NCBI GenBank assembly: GCA_022567135.1
Contig: JADFHP010000006.1
Span: 1-43,567 of the forward strand
Length of the DNA stretch: 43,567 bases
Reading direction: 5' to 3'
From: Chloroflexota bacterium
GTDB taxonomy: Bacteria; Chloroflexota; Dehalococcoidia; Lucifugimonadales; Lucifugimonadaceae
How positions within the stretch are numbered: the stretch's first letter is position 1; the number at the start of each line of letters is the position of its first letter. A program made the position numbers and the translations under genes. The notes beneath the pieces were generated by a model. It had not been told where the DNA came from. It made no database searches and was given only the letters and a program-made list of their open reading frames with translations. This document shows, piece after piece, positions 32,865 to 41,601 of the stretch.

Positions 32865-33787
32865 AGGACGCGCCGGAGCCTTTCGATTATCTCCCGGCTA
32901 CTCTGCTCAAAATGCGAGTCACCGTAAGCGCTCGCCCACGTGACGGATCCCACGGAGTTGACCAGCTTCATGAGCAGCAACTGGCGCTCTTCGAGCTCGG
33001 TGAGCTGACGCCCGTAGCCATCAAAGAAGGCATCTTTCAGATGTGGCTCCCGGTACCAGTGGTCGAACTCCATTCGGACGGCGTCCTGGAGCCAGTGCTC
33101 AATCCGCGCCCGCTCCCAGTCGATGATCCCAAACCTGATCCCCTCTTCCCGGCGATCGATGAGCCAGTTCCGCGGCGAGTAGTCCATGTGGGTGCAGACG
33201 AACCGTACGTCCGTGAACTCAGAACCGTTGTCGTAGACCTCCCTGACCCACTTGATGGTCTCTACGCCAACGATGTCGTCGGCCTCCGCAAGAGAGCGCT
33301 CGCCCCACGCCGCGTAATACTCAACCGAATCCCCGCGATCATGCGAGGGCAAATCAACGTCATGGAGCATTCGGGCAAACCTGCCTGCGAGAATGAACAT
33401 CTCACTGGACTCCGCCGGCGACACGCCCGTCTCGTCGAGCAACCCGCCCTCCACATTGGTGAGAATCATCGCCGTCAGCTCATCAGACTTCGCGACCAGC
33501 TCCGACGACCGCCACCATGTCGGCTCGCCGAGAAGGGGAATCCAGTTTTCCAGGGCGTTGAGTTCCCTCTCATACAGCAGCGGTGCAGTGTGCTTGCCCG
33601 GCAACCCCGGCAGGTCGTGGCGCTTCAGCCAGAATCGGCCGCCGTCGGGGTCGGTAATTTGCCAGATGATGGACTGCCGGCCGAATGAACGCGACCGGTT
33701 CTCGATCCGGAGGTCCGGGCCGAGGACGGACGCCGCGAACTCTCTCAGCGGTCTGTTTTCGGGCCGGTTTAGTTCACCCTGAGTCAT
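32861..33787 (-). CDS. Phosphotransferase of the aminoglycoside phosphotransferase (APH/choline kinase) fold
   Basis: A 308-aa kinase-like protein. The catalytic loop THMDYSPRNWLI (Asp202, Asn207) matches HxDxxxxN of APH and choline kinases, and IIDWERA (Asp223) matches the metal-binding DFG equivalent. The nucleotide lobe includes RFWLKRHDLP, where Lys55 is the likely ATP lysine. Trp/Tyr-rich C-terminal helices probably bind the substrate, which could be a drug, an amino sugar, choline or homoserine. It ends 4 nt inside the MFS gene and begins 7 nt after the rhamnonate dehydratase-like stop, so the three genes likely form one operon. Confidence 0.85.
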   Translation of the reverse strand: MTQGELNRPENRPLREFAASVLGPDLRIENRSRSFGRQSIIWQITDPDGGRFWLKRHDLPGLPGKHTAPLLYERELNALENWIPLLGEPTWWRSSELVAKSDELTAMILTNVEGGLLDETGVSPAESSEMFILAGRFARMLHDVDLPSHDRGDSVEYYAAWGERSLAEADDIVGVETIKWVREVYDNGSEFTDVRFVCTHMDYSPRNWLIDRREEGIRFGIIDWERARIEHWLQDAVRMEFDHWYREPHLKDAFFDGYGRQLTELEERQLLLMKLVNSVGSVTWASAYGDSHFEQSSREIIERLRRVL

Positions 33788-33794
33788 TGGAAAC

Positions 33795-34970
33795 TCAGCT
33801 AAAGAAGCCCGGTAGCCACTCCCGCTTTAGCTCAAGGCCGAAGCCGGGCGCGTCGGACGGGTGCAGGCGGCCTTCGCTCGGAACGGGTGTGCCGGGCAGT
33901 CGGTCCTTTTCCTCGAGCGGCACGCCGGGCTCGGTCATCACCGGGCCGCTGCACTCGATCATGGGCACCGCGGCGAGGCCATAGCAGGCGTGCTGGCCGA
34001 ATGCTGTGCCGCCGCTGCCGTGGGGTATGACTGAGAGGCCCGCGGCTTCGGCGATGTGGCAGATCTTTATCACGGGGCTAAGGCCGCCGCACCAGATGAT
34101 GTCGGGCTGAAAAATGTCCACAAGCCCGCTCGACGCGGCGTTGAAAAACGGGTAGACGCCGTACCAGTGCTCGCCGGTCGCGAGGCCCTGCCACGGCACC
34201 CGCTCGCGGAACTTCGGGTACTCGTCCAGCGACTCCGACAGGAACGGGTCTTCGATCCACTTCAGGTTGTATGGCCGCAGTCGCTCGGTCGTCCGGACGG
34301 CTGTCTCCACATCCATGCCCAGCCAGAAGTCGAGCATCAGTTCGGCGTCCGGGCCGACCAGCTCGCGGGCCTCGGCTATCTCCGCTTCGAGCCTGTTGAT
34401 GCCCTCGATGCCGTCGTCCGGACCGTAGTGCGAGAAGCGCTTGAAGTTCTTGAAGCCCAGCTCCTTCTGCCAGCCGGTGTCGTTGCCCGTTGAGTAGAGC
34501 GGCAGGTCCTCGCGTACCGGCCCGCCGAGCAGCGCGTATACGGGCTGCTCCAGCACCTTGCCTTTCACGTCCCATAGCGCGAGATCGACAGCGGCGATGG
34601 CGCGGGCGGTCAGCGACCCGGAACCGAAGCCGGACGTCACGCGGACCATCATGTCGTAGAGCCGCTCCGTGGCCATGGCATCCTGGCCGACCAGCGCGGG
34701 GGCGAGGAAGTCGTCGATGATGGCGGCAGTCGCCCGGCCATAGTCGGTCATGCCGAAGCCCCATGAGCCGTCTTCCAGCGTCACCACGCAGCCAACGTCG
34801 CGAGCCCCACCCGGCATCCAGCGACGGTTGCCGGGCGCGCTGGCGTAGCGGCGCATTGGCGTGGCCTGCGAGTTGAGCTGGCCGCGCGATGGGCCATCGC
34901 GGGGCGGGGTCCGTTTCGTGATCGGATCCGGATACTCGATTCGTGTGGCTTCGATGCTCTTTATCTTCAT
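33795..34970 (-). CDS. Enolase-superfamily dehydratase, L-rhamnonate dehydratase-like
   Basis: A 391-aa mandelate racemase-subgroup enzyme. The N-terminus has the long flexible insert typical of rhamnonate dehydratases (PITKRTPPRDGPSRGQLNSQATPMRRY). Metal ligands are Asp214 (LMLDFWLGMD), Glu240 (KWIEDPF) and Glu267 (TGEHWYG), with His317 (VIPHGSGG) as base; this set fits RhmD. Expected reaction: L-rhamnonate, or a similar 6-deoxy aldonate, to the 2-keto-3-deoxy acid. I use the ATG at 34970; an in-frame ATG six codons earlier is possible. It heads the operon with the APH-fold kinase and MFS transporter. The earlier C-terminal enolase remnant (22793-22996) is a third relative. Confidence 0.9.
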   Translation of the reverse strand: MKIKSIEATRIEYPDPITKRTPPRDGPSRGQLNSQATPMRRYASAPGNRRWMPGGARDVGCVVTLEDGSWGFGMTDYGRATAAIIDDFLAPALVGQDAMATERLYDMMVRVTSGFGSGSLTARAIAAVDLALWDVKGKVLEQPVYALLGGPVREDLPLYSTGNDTGWQKELGFKNFKRFSHYGPDDGIEGINRLEAEIAEARELVGPDAELMLDFWLGMDVETAVRTTERLRPYNLKWIEDPFLSESLDEYPKFRERVPWQGLATGEHWYGVYPFFNAASSGLVDIFQPDIIWCGGLSPVIKICHIAEAAGLSVIPHGSGGTAFGQHACYGLAAVPMIECSGPVMTEPGVPLEEKDRLPGTPVPSEGRLHPSDAPGFGLELKREWLPGFFS

Positions 34971-35064
34971 GGTGTGGCGGATCTCCATGTCTTGCCCGGC
35001 CTCGCAGGACGGATTGATGCACTTTACTGCGGACGGCGCATTGTAGGCGCCCGCCTGTCGTCAG

Positions 35065-35131
35065 GGGAGGGGCTTGCCCCTCCCGAGCCTGGACGGCCAG
35101 CCACGCGGGACGGGTCGGGCAAGCCCGGCCC
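35065..35131. repeat. GC-rich palindromic intergenic element
   Basis: Between rsgA and the rhamnonate dehydratase gene lies GGGAGGGGC-TT-GCCCCTCCC, a perfect 9-bp inverted repeat, followed after about 30 nt by CGGGTCGGGCAAGCCCGGCCCCTAC, which holds a second short palindrome (GGGC-AA-GCCC, read as GGGCTTGCCC on the minus strand). Both share the GGGGCTTGCCC-type core. The layout looks like a REP/MITE-type element rather than a plain terminator, since no T-run follows. It also lies upstream of the rhamnonate operon. Confidence 0.5.
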
Positions 35132-36217
35132 CTACTCCCGCAGCATCCTCAGGTAGCTGTCGAAGCGAGCCCGGGCTATGTGCCCTGCGTCAGTGGCCAC
35201 TCGGATAGCGCAGTCGGGCTCGCGGTCGTGCGTGCAGTCCCGGTAGCGGCAGCCGCTGAGGTGATCGGCGAACTCGGGGAAGTACCAGCCGAGTGTCTGG
35301 GCATCGATGTCCCAGAGGCCGAGAGATCTGATGCCGGGGGTGTCGATCAGGAGGGAGTCTGGCGACCACTCGACCATCGTTGATGAGCCGGTCGTATGCT
35401 GGCCGCGGCGATCCGTTCCTACCGCCCCGACCTGTAATGACCTTTCGCCTGTGAGGGCATTGATGATGGACGACTTCCCGACGCCGCTGTGGCCGGCCAG
35501 GACGGCGGTTTTGCTCTGTAAAAGGGCCTGAAGCCTGTCCATCCCCTCGCCGGTCTCTGCCGATACGGCTGTCCACGTGACGCCAAGGTCCGTGTAGATG
35601 GCCAGCGCGGCATCGTCCGGCTGCTGCAGGTCGATCTTGTTGACGCAGATTACCGGCTCCACGCCGCCGTACTGGCACATCACCAGGTAGCGGTCGATCA
35701 GGCGCGCCCGAAACGGTGGCGAGGTAGTGGAGGCAACGATCACGGCGACATCTATGTTGGCGGCGATTACGTGCTCTTTTGCTAGCGCCATGCGGCCGTG
35801 CTCGGCGCGCAATCGGACGAGCTTCGAGCGGCGCGGCCCGATGCTAACGATGCGGCCTGCGCCGTCGTTGATCTCGATCTCTACCCGGTCGCCGGGAACG
35901 GCCCCGTCCGGGTAATCCTCTGTCTTGAGGTTGTTTACAGCGCGTTCGCCGAAGCCGGCGTCCCGGAGCACGACGGCGGTCTGGCCGCGAATCGCGGCGA
36001 CGGTGGCAGTGCCGCCCACGGAGGTGACGTCCCATAGTCCGGCGCCTGTGACCTGCGTTTGCAGGCCAGGTCGCGCGCCGCTGTTCGAATCGTCGCCGCG
36101 CCGCGTGCTCCGCCTTGCGCGCTTGCGGGCAAGCTTCTTCGGTGTGATTTTGTTCCTGGCCAAGCTGGCTCTCCCGTATGGCCGGGCGCACTTCTCGTTT
36201 CGTCGCGCGCCCGGCAT
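35132..36217 (-). CDS. rsgA: Ribosome small-subunit-dependent GTPase RsgA
   Basis: A circularly permuted GTPase that helps 30S subunit maturation. An OB-fold region comes first (TVAAIRGQTAVVL...PGDRVEIEIND). The GTPase motifs follow in permuted order: G4 NKID (193-196), G1 GHSGVGKSS (242-250) and G3 DTPG (292-295). A zinc knuckle, C323-x4-C328-x-H330-x5-C336, closes the protein. The first 45 residues are very basic (NKITPKKLARKRARRSTRR) and may contact rRNA. The start at 36217 is the first ATG of the ORF; an internal start would still keep all domains. It is transcribed alone from a 290-nt gap that holds only a possible 17-codon leader. Confidence 0.95.
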   Translation of the reverse strand: MPGARRNEKCARPYGRASLARNKITPKKLARKRARRSTRRGDDSNSGARPGLQTQVTGAGLWDVTSVGGTATVAAIRGQTAVVLRDAGFGERAVNNLKTEDYPDGAVPGDRVEIEINDGAGRIVSIGPRRSKLVRLRAEHGRMALAKEHVIAANIDVAVIVASTTSPPFRARLIDRYLVMCQYGGVEPVICVNKIDLQQPDDAALAIYTDLGVTWTAVSAETGEGMDRLQALLQSKTAVLAGHSGVGKSSIINALTGERSLQVGAVGTDRRGQHTTGSSTMVEWSPDSLLIDTPGIRSLGLWDIDAQTLGWYFPEFADHLSGCRYRDCTHDREPDCAIRVATDAGHIARARFDSYLRMLRE

Positions 36218-36341
36218 CGTTTTATGTGCCGATTGGGGGCGCGTTCCCTCGGGAGAGCGTGGTTAGTTTTTACCGCGTGAGAACCCGGTTATGAAGGGGT
36301 CGCTCGAGTCGGTTGCGGCGGCGCGTTGATTTCAGCGCTGC

Positions 36342-36395
36342 TCAGCAGGCCCTGACGAGGGACGCGCGGACAGACACAGAGATAGTCGTTCTCAT
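36342..36395 (-). CDS. Possible 17-residue leader peptide upstream of rsgA
   Basis: In the 290-nt gap before rsgA, a minus-strand ATG preceded by GGGGG at 7-nt spacing encodes MRTTISVSVRASLVRAC and stops. No homology can be judged at this length. Its good ribosome site and position, about 125 nt ahead of rsgA, make it a candidate leader or upstream ORF. It may equally be chance. The rest of the gap shows no other feature. Confidence 0.2.
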   Translation of the reverse strand: MRTTISVSVRASLVRAC

Positions 36396-36507
36396 TTCAC
36401 GTCCCCCTTTGGAGTTGTTGCGGCGTCTGCCGCGGGTTATCGGGCCAATGGGGTCAGGATACCACGGCCCTGGGAAGCTGCAGCCGTTAGAGGCATATAC
36501 ATAGACG

Positions 36508-37071
36508 CTATTGAATCGTGACTTCCGGCCATCTCTCTGTGTACTTCTTCCTGTTGGTCCGGCGCCTGTACTCATCCTCAGTTACTCGGACCGGGTTACG
36601 CCTGACTCGCATCTCCAGCAGATCCTCAAGGCCGTACGGTGCGATTACATCTAGCTTTTTATCCTCGAGACGAACAGAAACTGCCGAGGCATATTCCGGC
36701 CAGCTCGCGACGGCCTCTCCCAGGCTTGCGAACGGGGCCACGTCGTAACCGAATACGTCTTTGAACCAGAGGTGTACGCCGGCCTGGTTCTTCACGTCCC
36801 ACTGCACGTCTGCTCGTTGCTGAGCAAGGCCCTGCTCAAGCTCAGCGTCCAGGTCGCCCCCGGTTGATCGGGCGTCGAAGTACACCACGTCTATATCCTT
36901 GATCCCATCGTGGACCTCGATGCCTGACATTCTGTCCCAGACCACATCTCGAACTGCGCCAGCGCCGATATAACAGCGCTGGGGTTCGATGTCGCTCACG
37001 AGACGCAGCAGGTCCATCAGCCACAGATCGGATTCGATGATGGTCACAAACTGTTCCATCCGTGAATCCAC
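36508..37071 (-). CDS. Nucleotidyltransferase-like protein (DUF925/NTP_transf_6)
   Basis: A 187-aa protein of the nucleotidyltransferase fold. RCYIGAGAVRDVVWDRMSG (about 33-50) carries the GxGxxRD motif, and GIKDIDVVYFD (56-66) supplies the paired acids. GVHLWFKDVFGYDVAPFASLGEAV and LDVIAPYGLEDLLEMRVRRNP are conserved family blocks. The natural substrate is unknown. I favour the GTG at 37071, because AGGAG lies 7 nt before it; the ATG two codons upstream touches the Shine-Dalgarno. It starts 35 nt after the aminopeptidase gene on the same strand. Confidence 0.85.
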   Translation of the reverse strand: MDSRMEQFVTIIESDLWLMDLLRLVSDIEPQRCYIGAGAVRDVVWDRMSGIEVHDGIKDIDVVYFDARSTGGDLDAELEQGLAQQRADVQWDVKNQAGVHLWFKDVFGYDVAPFASLGEAVASWPEYASAVSVRLEDKKLDVIAPYGLEDLLEMRVRRNPVRVTEDEYRRRTNRKKYTERWPEVTIQ

Positions 37072-37106
37072 CGGCATGCTCCTTCGTGGCGAGCGCAAAC
37101 TCCTGG

Positions 37107-39656
37107 CTATAGAGCGTCCGCCAGCCGTTTTGCCTCGCGCTCGCGGAGCGCGACGTTTACACGCAGCTTCTCCAGGTGCTGCTCGAGCATGAGTCTGCCC
37201 TGCGGCACTTCATGGTCCTTGAAGAACGCCTCGACGTCCGCGGCAAGGTCTGGTTTGGAGAGCGCTTTGACGCCGCCCAGCATCCGCACGATGGTGTTTA
37301 TCGGGTACTTCTCGTTGATGTCTTCCCAGTTGGCCTTGATATGCTCCCAGCCCGCGATGCCGTGATCGCGATTCATCATGCAGGAGGCGATCACGAACGG
37401 CGCGTTCTGGGTGCGGATATCGCCGTTGAGCGTCATTGCCAGCGTGCGGTCGATCTGGGAGCGCTCCGGAAAGGCTGCGAGCGCGTACATGTAGCGCGTC
37501 TCTTCCTGCGGCGTTATCGGAGACTTGAAACGGCCAAGATACGTCTCGTAATCGGCATCGCTGCCCTTGTTCGCCACAACCGATGCGACGGCGGCGGCGA
37601 CGTTTGGCTCTATCGAGCCGGCATTCGCGAGATAGCGGTCGTGCATCTCGCCTGCGGTCGTCCGTGTCGCGGCATCGTCGCCTGCCACCCCCATGGCGCG
37701 GATTAGCAGGCCGCGCAGCTCGAGATCGCGCTCAGACTCGCCGGGCGAGGCCTCCCATCCCAGGCGGCCGTGGGCCGGCGCTACCAGGTCGCGTATGTAG
37801 GCCCTGAAGCGCTCGAGCGGCTCATCGTCGAGCAGCCTGCTGAGCTGGGTCAGTGCGCCGGTGAGCGAGGACCATACGTCGGGGTCGGTTTCGTCCTTGA
37901 ATCCGCTCGCAAACGCGAGGAACTCGGGCGACGTGGTGCCGCCTGTCATGACCGACGACCATGTATCGTCGACGACGCCGTAGCGCTCGATTGCGGTCAG
38001 GTTTTCGGCCATGGACGATACGAGGGAATCGAGGAGGCCGGCCGAGTACTCGACGCGGTAGAAGCCGTCGCCACCGGCGTTGACCAGGACAGAGTCTGCC
38101 GCTCTGTCGAGAGCGATCTCAATGGACCTATCTTCGAGGAGCTCACGCCGAACGGTTTCGCCACCTGCGGATCGGATTTTGATGACCAGCGGGACGGACC
38201 AGAGTGTCTCGTCAGCTTCTTCGGGAGGTGTGAAGAGGAACCGGCGCTGGGAGAGCGTCAGGGTCCGGCGGTCATCGGAGAGGCTTACGTTGACGATCGG
38301 GAAGCCGCGCTGGAATATCCATGAGTCCATGATCCGCCGTGCGGGCTGGCCGGTCACTTCTTCGATGGCGTCCCACAGGTCGCCTGTCTCGGTGTTCCCG
38401 TAGCTGTGCTTCTTGAGGTAGTGGCGTATGCCGTCGCGGAATCCCTCTTCGCCAAGAAACTGCTCGAGCTGTCTGAGGACGGAGCCACCCTTCTCGTAGG
38501 TGAGGAGGTCGAACATGCCCTCCGCGTCCTGCGGTGACTCGACGGGGTACTCGATCGGCCGGGTGCTGCCAAGCGAATCGACGTCGAATGCCGCCGACCG
38601 CTCGAGGCCGAACTGAACCCAGCGCTGCCATTTCGGCTGAAACGCATCGACGGCTGAGGTAGCCATGAATGTGGCGAAGGCTTCGTTGAGCCATATGCCG
38701 TTCCACCAGCGCATGGTGACGAGATCGCCGAACCACATGTGGGCGAGTTCGTGCGAGATCACGTCGGCGACCCGGGACAGCTCGCCCTGGGTGACCTTCT
38801 CGCGATCGAGGAGCAGCAGAACTTCCCGGAATGTGATGCAGCCTACGTTCTCCATGGCGCCTGCGGCGAAGTCCGGGACGGCTACGAGATCGACCTTCTT
38901 GTCGGGGTACGGGATGTCGTAATACTTCGAAAAGTGCCGGAGGCAGAACTCGCCGACTTCCAGGGCGTATTCAGCGAGGTGGCCTTTGCCGATGGGGTGG
39001 ACGATCCTCAGAGGAACGCCGTCGACGTCGACCGGGTCGGTCGCCTCGAAGGGGCCGACGATGAATGCGACGAGGTATGTCGACATCTTCATGGTGTCCG
39101 CGAACACCACGACGCGCTTGCCGTCTTCGCGGATTTCCGATGAGGTTTCGGGGCCGTTCGAGACTGCGAATTCGCCTTCGGGGACTATCAGCGTTACGCC
39201 GAACGTGGCCTTGAAGTCGGGCTCGTCGAAGCACGGGAACGCCCGCCGTGCGTCGGTCGACTCAAACTGCGTGGTGGCGATGTTGTGCTCGACGCCATCG
39301 TCGTCGGTGAAGCGCGACCTGTAGAAGCCGCGGAGCTTGTCGTTGAGGACGCCGGTGAACTTCACGTTGAGTGTGGCGCTGCCGGCCGAGGTCTCCGATG
39401 ACATGAAGATCGTCGCCCGCTCATCCTTCTCGTGCAGCACTATACCGGTCGAGCCAACGCCATCGAGAGATGCCGACAGTAGGTCCAGGTCTGCTGCGTT
39501 CAGGGTGAACTGAGACGTCGGTTCAGATATCTCCAACTCGATATCAACCGTGCCGGTGAACGTGGCGGCATCAAGATCGGGCTCGAGGGTGAGGGCATAG
39601 TGTGTGGGAATGACGGTTCGGGACAGGCGGTACGGGTTGGAGTTTGAAGTGGTCAA
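37107..39656 (-). CDS. M1-family zinc aminopeptidase
   Basis: An 849-aa metalloprotease of the gluzincin type, removing N-terminal amino acids from peptides. The exopeptidase motif GAMEN is at 266-270. The zinc site HELAHMWFGD starts at 302 (His302, Glu303, His306), with Glu325 in NEAFATF as third ligand. An N-terminal beta-saddle domain (1-200) and a long helical ERAP1-like C-terminal half (about 520-849) give the four-domain layout of puromycin-sensitive aminopeptidases. There is no signal peptide, so it is cytoplasmic. The TTG at 39656 is chosen because AGGA lies just upstream and (M)TTSNSNPYRLSRTVIPTHY matches the usual N-terminus. Confidence 0.94.
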   Translation of the reverse strand: MTTSNSNPYRLSRTVIPTHYALTLEPDLDAATFTGTVDIELEISEPTSQFTLNAADLDLLSASLDGVGSTGIVLHEKDERATIFMSSETSAGSATLNVKFTGVLNDKLRGFYRSRFTDDDGVEHNIATTQFESTDARRAFPCFDEPDFKATFGVTLIVPEGEFAVSNGPETSSEIREDGKRVVVFADTMKMSTYLVAFIVGPFEATDPVDVDGVPLRIVHPIGKGHLAEYALEVGEFCLRHFSKYYDIPYPDKKVDLVAVPDFAAGAMENVGCITFREVLLLLDREKVTQGELSRVADVISHELAHMWFGDLVTMRWWNGIWLNEAFATFMATSAVDAFQPKWQRWVQFGLERSAAFDVDSLGSTRPIEYPVESPQDAEGMFDLLTYEKGGSVLRQLEQFLGEEGFRDGIRHYLKKHSYGNTETGDLWDAIEEVTGQPARRIMDSWIFQRGFPIVNVSLSDDRRTLTLSQRRFLFTPPEEADETLWSVPLVIKIRSAGGETVRRELLEDRSIEIALDRAADSVLVNAGGDGFYRVEYSAGLLDSLVSSMAENLTAIERYGVVDDTWSSVMTGGTTSPEFLAFASGFKDETDPDVWSSLTGALTQLSRLLDDEPLERFRAYIRDLVAPAHGRLGWEASPGESERDLELRGLLIRAMGVAGDDAATRTTAGEMHDRYLANAGSIEPNVAAAVASVVANKGSDADYETYLGRFKSPITPQEETRYMYALAAFPERSQIDRTLAMTLNGDIRTQNAPFVIASCMMNRDHGIAGWEHIKANWEDINEKYPINTIVRMLGGVKALSKPDLAADVEAFFKDHEVPQGRLMLEQHLEKLRVNVALREREAKRLADAL

Positions 39657-39750
39657 CGGTGTTCCTGTAAACCTGAGCGTGAATTGCAAAGGATGAGATT
39701 ACCACCCGTCGGAGTTCCGAACCTGCTGTGGGTCGGCTGCTACCGGCACT

Positions 39751-40575
39751 CTACTCAGCCAGTCCGGCATCGGACCAGCCGCTTGCCACGTCTATGCAGC
39801 GCATGAACTCGACTCCGTCGCGGGCTTTCATGTGGTTGATGAGGCGCTCTAGCACCTGCAGCCGGCCGTGGTGGCCTGAAAAGTACGGGTGGAGGGTCAG
39901 GATGAGCGCGCCGCCGTCCCTGTAGGCACCCTCGAACTCCCACTCCCAGGCTTCGTAGACGGCCTTTGGGCTGGCCAGAGTCGAGGTTCTGCCCTGGGCG
40001 GGCGACCACGGGTAGTACGGCGCGTCGTCTAGCGACCAGTGGACGGGAATCTCCACCATCACGCCATCACCCGCGTCCACGAAATACGGCACGTCGTTGG
40101 CCATAAGACTCGAGTCGTAGATGAAGCCGCGCTCCTTGAGAAGCCGGAGCGAGTCGGCGCTGAGTTCCCATGACGGCGAGCGGTATCCGAGTGGTTTCTG
40201 GCCGGTGACGTCTTCGAGGATTGCGCTGGCGCGGTCGAGCAGCTCGCCCTCGTCTTCGTCCGGGCCGAGCGTCGCGGGAGGCTCATGCAGGTAGCCGTGG
40301 TGGGCGATCTCATGGCCCCGATCAGCGATATCGGTGATGCGCTCCGGGTGGCGCTCGGCAATCCAGCCGGGGACGAAGAACGACGCTGGAATGGCGTGTG
40401 TGTGCAGCAGGTCGAGGATGCGTGGCAGGCCGACCGTTGGGCCGAAGTCGCCCATCGAGAGCAGACTCGGCTTATCGGCCAGCGTCGGGTCCCTGCGAAG
40501 CGCGCCGGATGGACCGTCAACGTCGAAGGTCAGCATGGCGACGAGCCGTGTGTCGCCTGGCCATAATCCGGTCAT
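39751..40575 (-). CDS. Polysaccharide deacetylase-family protein (CE4 fold)
   Basis: A 274-aa metal-dependent amidohydrolase. Motif 1 is MLTFDVDGPSG (Asp18/Asp20) and motif 2 is RGHEIAHHGYLHE (His92 or His93, and His97), which together form the Asp-His-His metal site. GYRSPSWELS provides the Arg motif and LILTLHPYFSG the final His. There is no signal peptide, so it acts in the cytoplasm. Such cytosolic members include allantoinase-like PuuE and cyclic imide hydrolases as well as N-deacetylases. It lies 20 nt downstream of an NMT1/THI5-like gene, so a small-molecule substrate is more likely than a cell-wall polymer; this is inference. Confidence 0.87.
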   Translation of the reverse strand: MTGLWPGDTRLVAMLTFDVDGPSGALRRDPTLADKPSLLSMGDFGPTVGLPRILDLLHTHAIPASFFVPGWIAERHPERITDIADRGHEIAHHGYLHEPPATLGPDEDEGELLDRASAILEDVTGQKPLGYRSPSWELSADSLRLLKERGFIYDSSLMANDVPYFVDAGDGVMVEIPVHWSLDDAPYYPWSPAQGRTSTLASPKAVYEAWEWEFEGAYRDGGALILTLHPYFSGHHGRLQVLERLINHMKARDGVEFMRCIDVASGWSDAGLAE

Positions 40576-40595
40576 GGGCGCCTTCTCCGAGGGTG

Positions 40596-41486
40596 TTAGC
40601 TATCGTCTGGCGCAGGCGCGACCACGTCTGCGTAGAGGTGGCGTTTTGTGATTATGCCGCTGTGTAGAAAAACGTCCAGCGCAACGTCGTAAGACTCCTG
40701 GCTGATGGTGGGATCCGGGTTCCAGCAGCCGAGGCCCTGGTAGAACGAGATGGTTTTTTCCAGGACGGCCTGGTCGATGTCCGGGAAGAACTCTTTCTCC
40801 GCTGCCGCGATGTCCGCTGCGGGTGTCTCATTCACGTAGACGCGCGACTTGCGATAGGCCCGCATGAACGCCGCTGCTTCGTCGGTCTGCAAAAACTCGC
40901 GAGTGGCGATGACCGAGCTGAAGGCGACGGGTCCGATGGCCTCTCCGACCGAGGCGACGACGTGGCCGATGCCTTCCGATTCGAGCTGCTGCGGATACGG
41001 GCCCTGCAGGTGCACGTAGTCGCCCTGGCCATCGCGAAATGCCTTGTCGACGGCGTCTGCCTCGCCGGCGTCGATTGTGTCTATGTCGCCGTAGTCCACG
41101 CCCATCTTGTGGACGCCGTACTTGAACATTGCGAGCGGCTGGCCACCGATGTCGGCTATCACCTTTGCCCCCACGAGCTTGTCCCACGTGAAGTCGGGGT
41201 CCGGCTCGCGTCCGGCGATGAAGAAGCCGTCGCGCTCGTTGATCTGCGCGAAGTGGGCGATGGGCGGCGTCTCGCCGCGTTCGAGGAAGGCCCACGATGC
41301 CGAGACGGCTGCCTGCCCCACATGGGCGGTGCCTGCAACGACTGCGCCGACGGACGGGTCGTCCGGGGTGGCCGGCCTGTACGACGATTCGAGTCCCTCT
41401 TCTTCCAGGAAGCCGCCCGCGATAGTCGAGATCAACGGGCTGTAGAAGGCCGAGTGGCGGGAGACGATGATGTCGATCTTGCTCAT
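40596..41486 (-). CDS. NMT1/THI5-like substrate-binding domain protein without signal peptide
   Basis: A 296-aa periplasmic-binding-protein fold of the NMT1/THI5 type. VSRHSAFYSPLISTIAGGFLEEEGLESSYRP and VGAVVAGTAHVGQAAVSASWAFLERGE match the opening of ABC substrate-binding proteins for pyrimidines, nitrate or sulfonates. No signal peptide or lipobox precedes the domain, and no permease or ATPase gene is nearby. It may be a cytosolic ligand binder or an enzyme rather than a transporter subunit. It probably forms an operon with the deacetylase-fold gene 20 nt downstream. The bound compound is unknown. Confidence 0.78.
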   Translation of the reverse strand: MSKIDIIVSRHSAFYSPLISTIAGGFLEEEGLESSYRPATPDDPSVGAVVAGTAHVGQAAVSASWAFLERGETPPIAHFAQINERDGFFIAGREPDPDFTWDKLVGAKVIADIGGQPLAMFKYGVHKMGVDYGDIDTIDAGEADAVDKAFRDGQGDYVHLQGPYPQQLESEGIGHVVASVGEAIGPVAFSSVIATREFLQTDEAAAFMRAYRKSRVYVNETPAADIAAAEKEFFPDIDQAVLEKTISFYQGLGCWNPDPTISQESYDVALDVFLHSGIITKRHLYADVVAPAPDDS

Positions 41487-41601
41487 TCAGGCGGCTCCGG
41501 GAGTTCGATCGTGCCGGTTTATGCGACGCGGCAGGATGGCGATAGCGGACCGCTATTCTAGCGCCGGGCCGTTTGGGCGGCGTATAGGAGGGCCGAGGCC
41601 A

